Below, piece by piece: positions 21,607 to 35,314 of a DNA stretch of 64,000 nucleotides. The stretch is taken from positions 1,860,001 to 1,924,000 of the forward strand of contig NC_068558.1 of NCBI RefSeq assembly GCF_022201045.2, written 5' to 3'. The notes beneath the pieces are model-generated. The model saw nothing but the letters and a program-made list of their open reading frames with translations, was not told the DNA's origin and did not search any database. The stretch is from Citrus sinensis. Its lineage: Eukaryota; Streptophyta; Magnoliopsida; Sapindales; Rutaceae. The translations under genes and the position numbers were made by a program. Within the stretch, counting starts at the first letter, position 1. Each line of letters begins with the position of its first letter.

Positions 21607-24600
21607 ATGACTCTCATTTCGCGGGCCAGTCCATCATGTCGTGTATTGACTGATGTAACACGATGTACAATCAGACGAAGTGGGGTTTGTGGCTTGGCAA
21701 AAAATGCTGAGGCATCTAGGATGAAGGAAACTTGTGTTAGTTTCTCTTCCTCATCACGCTATTCTGCCAAGATATCACAAGTTTTACATCTAGACAATGC
21801 AGGGATAGGAATTCGAAGAGGACGTCGATCTATTGTTGCAGCTAGTCCTCCCACGGAGGATGCTGTTGTTGTAACGGAGCCATTGACCAAAGAGGATCTA
21901 GTTGGATACCTTGCCTCTGGGTGCAAGCCTAAGGAAAAGTGGAGGTACTTGGATTAGCTCATCGTTGTTTTTGAATGGATTATTTGCTATAGTATATCAT
22001 TTTACTGTGTTCGTTTATTATGTTTTAGATTACTCCCTCGTTGTCAAGAGGCTCTCTGTATTCATTTACTCTGCAAATCAACTCTTTAATTTGGCTTTTG
22101 CAGAATTGGTACAGAACATGAGAAGTTTGGTTTTGAGTTTGGAACTTTACGTCCTATGAAATACGAACAAATAGCCGAGTTGCTTAACAGCATTGCTGAG
22201 AGGTTCGATTGGGAGAAAGTAATGGAAGGAGATTACATCATAGGACTGAAACAAGTAAGCTGAATTTTTATTTGTTTTTTTATCCTCAATTTCTCCCACC
22301 ATTATTCAAGTTATATTCTGTATCACATTGGTTGTATATATGTTGAGTGATCAAGCTCAAGAGCTCTATTTCAGGGAAAGAGAGGGGGGGGGGGGGGGGG
22401 GGGGGGAGAGAAAGAGAGTAAAAGAAAAGACCATTTGTCTGTACTATAACAAATTAGCAATAGCAATTGTTGGAAAAATAGTTTCAATTATTATTGGTGG
22501 TTTTTGTTCGTTATTATTGGTGGTTTTTATTTTCAGAAAGCCTCTACTTTGTTGTCATCCAGGGGAAACAAAGCATATCACTTGAACCTGGCGGTCAGTT
22601 TGAGCTTAGTGGTGCACCTCTTGAAACTCTGCATCAAACTTGTGCTGAGGTTAATTCACACCTATATCAGGTGATTTGAATTCATCATACCTTCATTTAT
22701 GTAGGAATATGCAAGCTTGTTGCTCAATGCATTTTTGTATATTTTCTAATTTTCTTGTATTCTGTTGTCGGTTGATATTAGTGCTGCTGGAGGAATGGTA
22801 TATTTCTTTATCATCACCTTCCTTCTTGGACCACCAGATAACTACCTTTTAAGAATGTGCTCTGCTCCATATCATGAAGTACCACCCATTTTTTCAAGTA
22901 ACTGTTTTCAAGAACTTTGATGACCAAATAAACTCTTAGCTCTTGCCTTTAATGCTGTTCTGCTGAGTAATTTTTTTGTCTTTGCCATTTTGTTTGCGTT
23001 GTCATTTTGTTGTTCCTGTCTCTACAAAAGTGAATCACCATAATGTCAATTCGGTGCATAATTCTTTTTTTTTCCAGTTTCATGACATATATGCACGCAC
23101 TCACACACACACACACACATATGCAATTAAGCTTATTATTTATCTCCAATTCTCACACTTTCTCAGGTGAAAGCTGTTGCAGAGGAAATGGGAATTGGAT
23201 TTTTAGGAATTGGCTTCCAGCCTAAGTGGGGACTTAAAGATATACCTGTTATGCCAAAGGTACTGATTGCCAATCTTTTCAAGTGTTCAAATTGGATTTG
23301 AAAGGGGTAATGCATGAATGCTTTCTTGTTGACCTAAACCATCTAAGCCTCTTATCATTTTAAATGGTTCATTTCAGTCTCTTGTAGATTTCTTTTCTAT
23401 TAGTTCAATATATTTTGCTTCTTTGGTTGAACTACCAATCAACTAGAATAAAAATCCGATACCTGAATGCTTATTTAAAAGGCAGTAGTTTGAAAAAAAT
23501 ATCCCAACAGTCAAATTAAACTTTTTGCAGTAATCTTGTTTCTTGATCTAATGAGAGTGTTCGTTATTTTCTGTCAAGCTTTCTTTAATTGCATTCTGTA
23601 AAATGGTTGTTAACAATTTGGTATTAAGGGGAAAGTTGAGAATCCACATGGTCTGCATCTACCATACTCTGTTGTCTGAACTCTGATTCCAATCTGCTCT
23701 GTAAATGGGATAAGATATTGATTCCCTCTGTAAGACTCTGCATAATGACATGAGATTTTGGCTCAGGGAAGATATGAGATTATGCGGAACTACATGCCTA
23801 AAGTTGGATCACTCGGACTTGATATGATGTTTAGGACATGCACTGTTCAGGTGAGTTGAAACTTTTAACTGTTTAGTGGAAGCTGCTTTTCGTAATTTAA
23901 TCTCACCTTGGCTTGATGAAAAGGTGATTTTTCTTCTGCAGAGCTGTACTTATTTCTACTTTAAATTTGTAATAGGTTAATTTGGACTTTAGTTCGGAAG
24001 CCGACATGATCCGCAAATTTCGTGCTGGTCTTGCTTTGCAGCCAGTGAGAACTCTACTTCCTTTTGTTTTTACTGGAGTGTTCTATGATGTGATAGATCA
24101 GTAACAATGTCAAAATTGCAACAGATAGCAACAGCTCTATTTGCAAATTCACCATTTACCGAAGGAAAACCAAATGGCTATCTCAGCATGAGAAGGTTTT
24201 TAGATGACACCTTAAATTTCTTATTTTCTTGTATCTTTACCTGTAGGTCTTTACTGATTATTTTTATTGGAACAGCCACATCTGGACAGATACCGATAAC
24301 AATCGTGCTGGCATGCTTCCCTTTGTTTTTGATGACTCCTTTGGGTAAGTTCAGTTCTTCTTATGTATTGCACGTATTATTGCTCCCATCTAATTTTGTG
24401 CTCATTTAACTTGGAAACTGTCCTAACCTCTCTTGCAGGAAAAGTAGTTTTTTTATATCTTTTAAAGTCAAATATTATCTCTTACTCTGCTTTGCTTTTT
24501 CCTTTTTTCTTTTGATACAGGTTTGAGCAATATGTTGATTACGCCCTTGATGTTCCAATGTATTTTGTTTATCGCAAAAAGAAGTATATTGATTGTGCTG

Positions 24601-26445
24601 GGATGTCATTCAGGGTTTTCATCTATCCTTAATAGTCTTTTAATTGAAGGCTTCTTATATAATCATTCTCTTTGATCCATTGTCCGGTTTATGTTGAACG
24701 TTTTTCTTCCCCTATAAGTTAATCTTGACCATGACATTGTATCTCACGCTATTAATTTTTGTACAAAAACTCTCGTCGTTTTTCAGGACTTCTTGGCTGG
24801 AAAACTTCCGTGCCTTCCTGGTGAATTGCCAACTCTTAATGATTGGGAAAATCATCTGACAACAATATTTCCCGAGGTCTGTTTTATGTGTTTTTGATCA
24901 ATTTGCTGCAAATTTATGCTCACAATGCCTATGCCAACTTTGAGCCACATTTTAATCTTACATTCAGGTTAGGTTGAAGAGATACTTGGAGATGAGAGGC
25001 GCTGATGGAGGGCCTTGGAGGAGGTTATGTGCTTTGCCTGCATTTTGGGTAGTGGCATCCTTATTCTGTTTCTGTATAATCTCTATATTGTGCATGGTTT
25101 GGTGGTAGTCAGTTGGATAGCATGTTCTAGTAACGCTAGAGAATAAATATGCTTAAGAAAGAAGGATGGGGGAATTAAAAGGATATATTTTTGAACTTTT
25201 TGAATAATGATACATGATGTTACTAATCTCTGTGCATTTGATAGCCAATGGGGAACTCTTGGACACATGTCCCTGCTTCTTTATATGAAGTCTTAATGAT
25301 AAAATAAACCTCCTCACAAAACTTTTTTTTATGTACATATCAATGGCCTCTAGCTTATAGTTTTGTGACGTTCTGTCAGAAATATCAGTTGCACGTTTCC
25401 CTCTTGTCACTTTTTGTCTAGCCCTTGCAGATTATGTAGCTTCTTGTTTTTTTCTTTTATGTATATTTTTAAAAAATAGAGGGGTGGCCAATGCCCAATT
25501 CAATTCTTTAGCCCCATACCTTCTCTAAGATTCGAACTTGGGTGGCCAGCCAAATAAAGCTGCTTAAAAACCACCCTGTCAGGCGCTTTGGGACATTACG
25601 GTAGACTAATTTAAGCAACATTTGCTCATTTATATTTTCTTGTAATTTCAGGTAGGTTTGTTATATGACGAGGACTCTCTCCAGAATGTTCTAGACATGA
25701 CAGCAGATTGGACTACAGGTGAAAGACAAATGTTGAGGAATAAGGTAAAAGAAAGAGTCAACAGCTCAGGCTGGAAAAAAGCTATTCAAAATGTAGTTTG
25801 AATTACCACATTACTGGTTGATATCCATAGCACAAAACATTGAGGTACTGCCAACTTTTCATCTTTCTGTTATGGTCAAGCTAGCAAATCTAATCTTGAT
25901 AATCTACTTATTAGGTCCCAAAGACTGGTCTAAAGACGCCATTTCGGGATGGTTTGCTAAGGCATGTTGCCCAAGATGTTTTAAAGTTGTCAAAGGTAAC
26001 TTGGAGTTGTCTCTTCTACTGTCCTTTATCTTGTTGATATTGGAAGTAAACATCTATTCTTCTATAGGATGGTTTGGAACGGAGAGGCTTCAAAGAGACA
26101 GGGTTCTTGAATGAGGTGGCTGAGGTAGTCAGAACAGGTAAATAATTCTAGAGCTTATTTGTTCAATTATATATCTATGAAGTAGTTAAATTTCGATCTC
26201 TAAAACTTGTTGGAGCTTGTGAGGCATTAACACGGCTCTCTATCTTTTTTAATCTAAAGATTCATAATGAATAAAGAAAACATAAAGACTTAAACTTGGA
26301 AATTAAATATATTTGGACATATCAATGAATTCAATCTGCACGACCATTTTGTACAGGGGTGACACCGGCGGAAAAACTATTGGACATGTATCATGGGAAG
26401 TGGCGAGAGTCAGTAGATCCTGTTTTTGAGGAGCTACTTTATTAA
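21607..26445 (+). CDS. GSH1: Glutamate-cysteine ligase, chloroplastic (GSH1), 15 coding exons
   Basis: Joins glutamate and cysteine using ATP, the committed step of glutathione synthesis, in plastids. Coding exons: 21607-21944, 22104-22254, 22563-22670, 23167-23259, 23767-23850, 23976-24044, 24125-24195, 24276-24344, 24521-24614, 24787-24876, 24968-25048, 25652-25744, 25915-25995, 26068-26137, 26357-26445. All junctions are GT-AG and in frame, giving 526 residues (Arabidopsis 522). Residues 1 to about 75 are a transit peptide ending near [11 protein letters not shown]. The core includes [46 protein letters not shown] and [10 protein letters not shown] at the end. All four cysteines of the plant redox switch are present: C190/C410 and C353/C368 (15 residues apart). 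The start is the first ATG after the 5' UTR intron. No damage seen. Confidence 0.97.
22384..22406. repeat. Run of 23 G in GSH1 intron
   Basis: Uninterrupted poly(G) followed by a GA-rich stretch, in the intron between the second and third coding exons. Such runs are prone to length errors in sequencing and assembly. Confidence 0.9.
25465..25605 (-). mobile_element. Possible degraded SINE fragment in GSH1 intron
   Basis: Read on the minus strand, CCAAGTTCGAATCTTAGAG resembles a pol III B box (GGTTCGAATC). It sits between GGCTGGCCACCC and GGGGCTAAAGAATTG. Neither a poly(A) tail nor target duplications can be made out, so this is only a possibility. Confidence 0.25.
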
Positions 26446-28310
26446 GATGAGTTAAGATTATTTCGACACGCTTCTGTTTGCAATTGTTGCTTAAGGTTTT
26501 GGGGAGTAATCCTTTTGTTCGGTCCCTACTGTTTTTAATTTATGATCATTAGGAATAAAAGTATGATGTAAATTCTCAGCATGAGGATCCTCATGCAAGC
26601 AACTCTGATTGAATGTAACTGGATCTGAAACTTGGGGCAGCTCGACCAAGAATTGAGTAGGCCATGTGACTTGGGACGTAAATCATGTGCACGTCACATT
26701 GATCATTGAAGCCCCATCATAGCATAGCTTTAATATTACGATTTCAAGTTTGTTCAAATTATAGGTGTGTGCAGTTTGCTATAGAGGAGACATTTTAACA
26801 TCATTGGTGGATTTAGATTGAGACTTCTGATCCTATCCTTCTCCCATTCCTCTCGGCGGTGGCCTAGAGTGTCATGAAAACAATGCTCGAGCTAACCACT
26901 TTGATGATTCACCTCATTTCATCGACATCCTACTCTCTTTTGTCTATTGATATCAAGTGGACTGGGAACATATAATTTAATACGTTTTGTTGTTTCCACA
27001 GCCGTTTGTGTATGCATGCTTGTGGACTCTGGTAGATTGATTGAGACTAAAATCATCCAAACGTAAAGCACTAAAGCATACTTGGGACATTGGATTCCAA
27101 CAAGTAGCTGGCTGGAGGGGCCAAAACAATACTCAATGCTCGTATGGTCATGGAGGACAGACTGACACTCAATAATATGAATCTTCCTGCTGAGCCAACT
27201 AATCTGATTCATAAACTATACATGCAATCTTTTATTGATTTAGGTGCTGTAACCACCTGATCTGCATCGACATGTCCAAATTATCCTTTTAATGTCTTAT
27301 TATCTAAATTGATCATGGTTTACTAACTTGTCCAAAGAAAGTATCAAATAACACGCAGCTTTTACTTATCTTAGGCATCATAAACTAATCGTATTGAACA
27401 ATTACTGCTCGTTACATGGGAAACAATTAATCTTTATATTTTGTATTAAAAAAAATTAATCTTTATATTTTAACTTACATATCCCTTTAGTCTTTATAGT
27501 TTAAAAAAATACTTCAAAATATCATACAATTAAACATATGATATTTTACCTTTGTTTTTTGTTGCTTGTGCACTAATACCCTTATAACAATATTCTTAGT
27601 GACACTAATGAAAAAAAAAGTTAATTTATCAAACTAATACTAAAATTAAAAAATAAAGTAATTTTTTTATTATTTAACATTAAAATAAAAATAAAAATTC
27701 AAGTAATCTTTTATTATTATTTTACTTTTAGGCTTAATTATGTAAGTTAATTCTTTATTGATAATTACCAGCAAGACAGCACGGTATTAGATGTAGTTTT
27801 AAGTTGGCTGAAATTAATTTATTTAATTATTAGAAAGATTGTTGTAAGAGTACAAAAAATATTAGTCAATTTGTTAATTAACTTTTTTTGGATAATTTAA
27901 TTAATGATGTCAAGATTGAGTAGATTATTATTATTGTAATGACAAATAAAAAAAAGAATAAAAGTGTCAAATATTTAATAGTATAGGTGTCTTGAGGTAT
28001 TTTTTTAAAATATAAGGAATAAACCAGTACTTAATTCAAAATAAAAAGAAATAAGCAACAATTACGCGAAAAAGTTATAGTATGAGAGTGGGCGGTAAGT
28101 GGTAACGGAGAAAAAGTAGCGAGCATTTTTGGAGTGCCGATGACAGATGAGAAATCGCAATGTGGGGGAATTGTTGGTCTTTTAAGAAAGAATAAGGCCA
28201 AAGGAACTAAGGAAGTAGCATGCATCTCGCTGTCTCACTTGAAATCCAGCTCACAACTCTTATTGGAGTTTGACAAATCTTCCTTCCAGCAGAGAGACAT
28301 GACATGCTTG
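26446..28310. other. Intergenic DNA between GSH1 and beta-tubulin
   Basis: Contains the GSH1 3' UTR (to about 26600). The minus-strand open frame at 26919-27212 has no family resemblance. The rest, 27400-28050, is very AT-rich and featureless to me. Confidence 0.45.
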
Positions 28311-28528
28311 TAGTATTATATACTCTATTATTCATATTTCTCACATCTGTAGCCAAAAAAGAAAAAAAAAAAAAAAGTATCACTGTCACAATCTTCAAAT
28401 CCATCCCTCCAGCACCTACAAAAAGACCATCATATTTCGTCATCCTCGCTATCATCCCCTTCTATCACTATATCCCACTCTCCAATTTTTAATTAGTACC
28501 AGCCTCTTCTTGATTACCTCAAATCAAA

Positions 28529-30041
28529 ATGAGAGAGATTCTCCACATTCAAGCTGGCCAATGTGGTAATCAAATTGGTGGCAAGTTCTGGGAAGTTGTA
28601 TGTGATGAACATGGCATTGATCCCACTGGGAATTATGTCGGCAATTCTCAAGTTCAACTTGAGAGGGTTAACGTTTACTTCAATGAAGCAAGTGGTGGCC
28701 GTCATGTGCCTAGAGCTGTGTTAATGGATCTTGAGCCAGGCACCATGGACAGCCTGCGTACTGGTCCTTATGGCCAAATATTTCGTCCAGATAATTTTGT
28801 CTTTGGCCAAAATGGTGCTGGAAACAATTGGGCCAAGGGGCACTACACCGAAGGAGCTGAATTGATTGATTCAGTTCTTGATGTTGTTCGTAAAGAAGCT
28901 GAGAATTGTGACTGCCTACAAGGTAAGTACATATTAATTGTATATATGAGCGTGACGCTGTGTTCTGACATTTGATGTAAGAAACAACAATGTTAATCTG
29001 TTTGTGAAACTTCAGGCTTTCAGATTTGCCACTCACTTGGAGGGGGGACTGGATCAGGAATGGGAACTCTACTGATATCAAAGATTAGAGAAGAATATCC
29101 TGATCGTATGATGATGACCTTTTCGGTTTTCCCATCACCTAAAGTCTCTGACACAGTTGTTGAGCCTTACAACGCCACACTCTCTGTGCACCAGCTTGTT
29201 GAAAATGCCGATGAGTGTATGGTCCTTGACAATGAAGCTCTCTACGATATCTGCTTTCGAACTCTCAAGCTCACAAATCCCAGCTGTAAGTCCATAGAAC
29301 TTCTTTTATCTTCATTAACCAATAAATTTAAAACGGTTATGACATGTATATATTGTTCATGTATGTGCGGTAGTTGGTGATCTGAACCATTTGATCTCAA
29401 CAACAATGAGTGGAGTAACATGCTGCCTTCGTTTCCCCGGCCAACTCAACTCTGATCTTCGGAAATTAGCAGTAAACTTGATCCCATTCCCACGCCTGCA
29501 CTTTTTCATGGTTGGTTTTGCGCCCTTAACAGCTCGCGGGTCACAGCAGTACCGCGCTCTGACAATTCCTGAGCTTACTCAACAAATGTGGGATTCTAAA
29601 AACATGATGTGCGCTGCTGATCCTCGCCATGGAAGGTATTTAACTGCCTCAGCAATGTTCCGAGGCAAAATGAGTACAAAGGAGGTTGACGAACAAATGA
29701 TCAATGTACAAAACAAAAATTCTTCATACTTTGTTGAGTGGATTCCGCATAATGTTAAGTCAAGTGTTTGTGACATTCCCCCAACTGGGTTATCAATGTC
29801 GTCAACGTTTATGGGGAATTCTACGTCCATTCAAGAAATGTTCAGGCGTGTCTCAGAGCAATTCACAGTCATGTTTAAGAGAAAGGCATTTTTGCATTGG
29901 TATACGGGGGAGGGCATGGATGAGATGGAGTTTACAGAGGCCGAGAGTAACATGAATGATTTGGTATCAGAATATCAGCAATATCAGGAGGCTGCTGCAG
30001 AGGAAGAGGAGGAGTATGATGAAGAGGCCGACGAGAATTAA
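28529..30041 (+). CDS. TUB: Beta-tubulin, 3 exons
   Basis: GTP-binding subunit that pairs with alpha-tubulin to form microtubules. Exons 28529-28922, 29016-29285 and 29374-30041, GT-AG junctions in frame, 443 residues. It begins [17 protein letters not shown] (tubulin autoregulation tetrapeptide MREI, then the nucleotide-binding loop) and has GGGTGSG at residues 140-146. It also carries the beta-tubulin segments [16 protein letters not shown] and [22 protein letters not shown], and ends in an acidic tail [13 protein letters not shown]. Length and three-exon structure fit plant TUB genes. QAG and GGKFWEV near the start are small departures from the usual QGG and GAKFWEV. The exact TUB isotype cannot be assigned by eye. 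Confidence 0.97.
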
Positions 30042-30534
30042 AGAGGAATTTTATTTAATTTCTTGGCTATGAACGTGACCTGCAGGTGAATTTGTTATTC
30101 GGGTTTCTTTTGTTTTTGTCTTGGGTGCTGAATAAGGATTCTGCCTTGAACCATTGTGGTGAACTTTTTGATGCATTTATGCTGTAAATTCAGAATTGTG
30201 TGTATGTATAAATTATGCATTTACTTGTTATAGCTGTTCTCTGGCCTTTTCTTTTTTTCCCCTGTTTTTCTAAATTTGATTTTCTCGTTGTTTTTCATCT
30301 TCATGGGACGCAATTGCATTGAGAAAGATTAAAGCTGCAACAAGCGTTTTGGTTCACAAAAGAAGATTAATTTTTAGTCTCACTTGTATACATGCCAATT
30401 TTATGTACATAAACTCTTAAGGATTTAGAGGAAAACTAGATTTGCACACATTACAACAAACAATCAAGCCAAAGAAGAGAAGTAACCAAATTAAATCCTG
30501 AAGAAACTTTCTTTATCCTGTTCTTTAATCATTT
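30042..30534. other. Convergent 3' UTRs of beta-tubulin and remorin
   Basis: The two genes converge tail to tail, with about 490 bp between stop codons. No other gene fits here. Confidence 0.55.
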
Positions 30535-31859
30535 TTAGCCAAAGCAAGAGAGGAACTTCCTTGGTATAAACCCAGCTGCCCGGAACTTCCCTGCAGTCTC
30601 CTCCACTTTTAGAAAATCTTCACCTCGCTGTGCTTCAATTATTGCTCTCTTCTCTTCAGCTTTCATATTGATATCAGCTACTTTATTTTTAATTCTCTCT
30701 TCATATTCAGCCTTCTTCTTTTCCCATTTTTCCTATCCCAAATTTTAAGTAATTTTTCAGATCAAGAAATAAAGAAAGCAATATGAATGCAGCATTCATA
30801 TATATATGATTGTTACCTCAAATTTCTTCAGTTGCAACTCTACTGCTGCTTTCTTGCTTTTCTCCCACGATCCAACGGCTGAGAGCCTTTTGTATGCCCT
30901 GTTCAGTGGTTAACACTTGGTTAAATTGATCAAATCCACTATGGAGGCTCATCACGCATGGAGAAGGAAAATGATATCACCATTGAATCGCATAATGATG
31001 ATTGATCAAAGATCACGCACATCTATACGTTGTAAGTCTCAAGATACACTATCTCACCTGTTATCTGCTTTGGCCTTTTCGTTTTCTTCCCAAGCTTTAA
31101 TTAAAGCCAACTTTTTCTCCTTCTCGAGCTGTTCAAGCGCAGCACCTGAAATCATAATATCAGAAATCAAGCTTATTCTATCAACCTCTCAAATAGTTTT
31201 ATAAAATTCCAAAGAAAAAAAATTAGTAATTAATATCACCCTGAATATACAAACCTTTGTCAATAGAATCCCATGAACTTTTCTCAACAGAGGGATCTCG
31301 AACTTCTGCTACTTCAAAATTCGAAATTGTTAGTTTAGAAACAAATTTCTATTTTCTAATATGCTAGCTGCTTTAGCAAGTTATAAAAACACACACAGTA
31401 CATGGAATAAACTAAAGCAATTCCTTTACAAACTCTGCTTGAAACTTGAAAGGATCGGCTTGGAGCCCATTTTGTTCTTTTTTTTTTTCAATTTATGCCC
31501 CTAGCTGAAATTATAAGTTAGCCATGCAATCATGAATTCCAACGTATGCTAGATAACGTTAGGTGTAAAAAAAATGAAACAAAGAAAAATTAGTTAAGCT
31601 AAAGCATCAATATAATATTCACATCCTAATTAATTTATCAATTGTTCGTAATCATAAATATAGACAAAAACAACATAAAACATAGATGATAAAAACTTAT
31701 ACGAGGAGGTTGGGCAAATGGGTTCAGAAATGTCCGCTGAGCATTGCCATTGGGAACTGATTCTTTATCTTCTTTAACAGGATCATCATGTTCCTCAATT
31801 GTTTTTGCCGTAGTTGATGGACCCGCAGGTTCGGGTTTCTTGGGATCCTCCTCTCCCAT
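30535..31859 (-). CDS. REM: Remorin (group 1-like), 5 exons
   Basis: Plasma-membrane nanodomain scaffold with roles in signalling and plasmodesmata. Exons (minus): 31859-31703, 31308-31255, 31145-31058, 30898-30817, 30732-30535, joined in frame at GT-AG sites to 192 residues. The N-terminal third (MGEEDPKKPEPAGPSTTAKT) is disordered and rich in Pro, Glu and Lys. From about residue 75 comes the coiled-coil Remorin_C domain (WDSIDKGAALEQLEKEKKLA, then WEENEKAKADNRAYKRLSAV). The end, GFIPRKFLSCFG, is the C-terminal membrane anchor with an acylatable Cys. Start: MGEEDPKK is the usual remorin start; the open frame upstream of it lies in the leader. Length is typical. Confidence 0.95.
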
Positions 31860-34841
31860 AAACGATGTCGGAATCTTGTTGCTTAGCCAGAAAAATAACA
31901 CAAGATTATCAATTAATGTGTCACCAAATGTAGCAACAGTTACAAATGGAAGCTGAGGCTTAGCGAGAGAGAGAGAGAAATAAAGAAAGTCTTGTGTCGC
32001 AGGAAAAAAATTAAAATTAAACTCCTCTAATCTCTTGGCAAATGGCAATCAATGGTGGTAGGTAAAATTAAAAATAATCAAGAAAGTAACAGTTGGAGTT
32101 GGGTAAATGGTTGAGGTTCATACAATGTATGTATATATTATTAGTTTATATTTGTTTACTTTGGACTTTCCATATGAGATGAAAGTGACTGCTTTCCATT
32201 TTTCATTCTAATGCGTTGATCATGGAGTTGAATAAAGAAGAATGGTTATGTTTGCTCAAATCTTATCCAGAAAAATCATCAATGAAAGACTGGAAGACTG
32301 GTGAATGTGAAAATTTGATTTGAATTGTCAAGAGAATTCTTCATTATGGTTTTTATTATTTCGACCATTAAGCTGGTGCAAATTGATCACAGGACCATTG
32401 GTTATCTCTAAAATAAAAATAGGTTTGTGGGTATATAATATTGATCCCATCTTACTGTTTGTTAGTTTGGAAAGTGTATGTTTGCGCAGGCTCAGGAAAT
32501 TTCCCCTCAGGAAAAGATTTGCCTGAAGCCAACCCAAAAAGGCACCGCCTTAAAGTACCAGGAATTGGGTGCTTTTGTTGTCCAATTTTCCAGTTTAATT
32601 AGTGGACTAATTACCATCGAGTTCACATTTCTCCCTTACAGTATGGTTGGGAGCATGAATATGTTGTGGGATTAGATTAGACTCTGAGATAAAACAATTG
32701 ATTTCATTTTCTGTTATATTTACCTGTCAAGATTAGTAAATTAGTCTAAAATTACTGCAATTATTAATCCTTATTTTCATGTGGGTTTAAGCAAGATTAA
32801 ACTGATAAGATTAAATGAAATGTTTTTGTCCTCTTTATCACTCTTTTTTTTTCATTTAAGTTAATATTTACTTTCAATTAAATAAAAAAAATTAATTTCA
32901 TGATTTATTTACTTGGAATTTTATATTATATTCAGTATCAAAATTTTATTCAATAATATATTTTAAATTGTATTTAATTTAAGATTAAAAATCAAAATTT
33001 AATAATAATTTAGTTAAACTAGTGTTGAATATTGGACATAAAAGTTATTCAATTATTCGCTTGCAATAAAATTGAATGTTAAATATAATTATTAATAAGA
33101 AGCATGACATTCATTATTTGAGTCTTATATAAAATACCAATTTAAATATTATTTAAAGATATTTAAATTTAATTTAATATAATCCAATCTAATATTATAA
33201 CAAACATGCATAACTCTGCCTAACCCAAGAGAATTTCATCCATGCGCCTTGAATTTTTATAATTTTTAATTTAATAATAGAGTTTTATTTTATTTTTAAA
33301 TATGTTCTCAAATTATATATATATTTTCAATTAAAGTTAGAGACTTATAAAATAAATAAATTATATATTTATTGAAAAATTGAAATCAATAGGGACTAAA
33401 ATGTTAGTATTGTTTTCAATTTTTTATATAAATTGAAATAATTTGACACACTATATATTGATGTAAAATAAATCATTTTCAAATGTTTAAAAAAAGCTAA
33501 TTAAAGCCCTAATCTTTACGTTAGGTTAAAATAATTTTTCACCACTTGAGAGGTGGATAACGCCCAACTGTCACCTCACCTGTACCATCACAATGTGACT
33601 TGTCCTTGTTTGTTCTTCAATTTTTCTTTATATTTTGAACTTTTAATTTTTTTCTGGATAATTCGTGAAAGGGGGTGGGCAGAGGTTAGGTGTGGTACGG
33701 AATGGAATAGAACCGATTGCTATTGGTTTTTTATGAAAAAATTAAAACCGAAAAAAATAGTAGGTTTGATTTGGTTCGATTATGTTAGTTTTTGGGCCCA
33801 TTGTGCTTTTTGAATTTCGAAACCCATTTCAACTTCATTTAATTTCTTTTTTCCTAATTTTAAACTTGTCACAGTGTCACCTGCTGAATTAAGATCAGGA
33901 AAGCATAGCAAATACATCACAAATACAATAATTAACCCAAAAAAATTTCAAATTCATCACTACCTAGTAGCTACTACCGCTATAACATTATATGAAAAAT
34001 TAGGGATATAAATCCGAAATTCCCATGTCTCATCTATCTAAATAAATATAATGATGTAAAGAAAATAAGAGTAACACCATAATGCATGAACAAACATCAT
34101 CAACATTCAACATTTGGACTTTGCCATATGCTCCTCATTCAACTGCCATTTTGCTCCTCAGCTTCTCGTTTTTGTTGAGCTAGCATTAGGCCTCAAAAAT
34201 TATACAAGTAATTAAAATAATCATATCAAAATCAATGTTGAAAGTGAGCTTACCAAAAATAACACAACAAATAACATTATTACATGCGTCAATTAATTTA
34301 TAGAATTCAATTTCCTCCTGACTTGGTTGTATTATGTGCTCTCTTACTAGAGTTGAGTAAAGTCAATTTTGAGTGTAAATGAAGGACTCAATTGTTTTAT
34401 GAGTTAAAGAATTATTAAAGGAATGAAGAATACACTCTTGTGCTAAATGCTGACTCGGAAGCCACGGCAGACATTAGAATCACCAAAACATTTTTGACAA
34501 TTTGAGATAAAATAGATACATAAACTCATTCAACTTCTACCAAAAGAGAGGAAATTAGGACAAACATGTTTTTATGTACAATTTTTTTTTTAATAGTTCT
34601 AGGTTTTCCATTTCCTACACAACAATTAGGATTTTTAATGCCTACTTGTGTGACGGAGGCTATTGAAGATGGCTACTGAAGATAGCAGAGAAGATTGCAA
34701 CCTTCTTCTACTTCATCAAAAATTCAAGGTATGTTTATACCCCCTATGCATATATATCATAACTAAGAAAAGTTCATGGCTTTCGTTGTATGAAAAATTA
34801 TTCTTTTTTAGGTTTGATTTCTAACATATGATTCATTGAAC
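31860..34841. other. Intergenic DNA, no supported gene
   Basis: Contains the remorin leader (GA-rich, about 31965-31985) and promoter. Around 33665-33800, TTAAAACCGAAAAAAATAG next to TTTGGTTCGATT suggests an old MITE, but I could not pair its ends. A short frame MATEDSREDCNLLLLHQ at about 34669 is followed by a GT donor-like site, with no further support. Confidence 0.4.
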
Positions 34842-34844
34842 TTA

Positions 34845-35283
34845 TGGTGTGTTTACTTCTTTGAATAAGGAAAGAGAATAGAGGAATGAGAATTACAGGT
34901 ATGTTTACTTAACAAAATTGAATTTGGGAATGTGAATAAATTATGTGGGACCCATATAATTTGGGAATAAAGAATGAGAATCTCATTCCCATGGGGGGTT
35001 GGGAATGAAAATGTGGGAATGAGAATGAAACATAATTTTACTTTTCTATCCTTCTAATTTTTTCATATTTCCTAAATTACCCTTGTTCAAACCACAAATA
35101 ATTTTATTATTTTAAATGTCATTAATAATAATAATTATTATTATTATTAAATTTTATTAACTTTATTATTTTAGTTATTATTAATTATTTTTATTTTTAT
35201 TAATATTATCATTATTAACAATAAAAATAATGACAAAAATAATTCATTTATCATTATTAACAATATTATCATTATTATTGTTG

Positions 35284-35314
<31 letters not shown>

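Noticed and set aside
33665-33810. Another hAT-type MITE suggested by AAAACCGAA/TTGGTTCGATT words
   Set aside because: I could not find paired inverted ends or a target duplication, so no boundaries can be supported.
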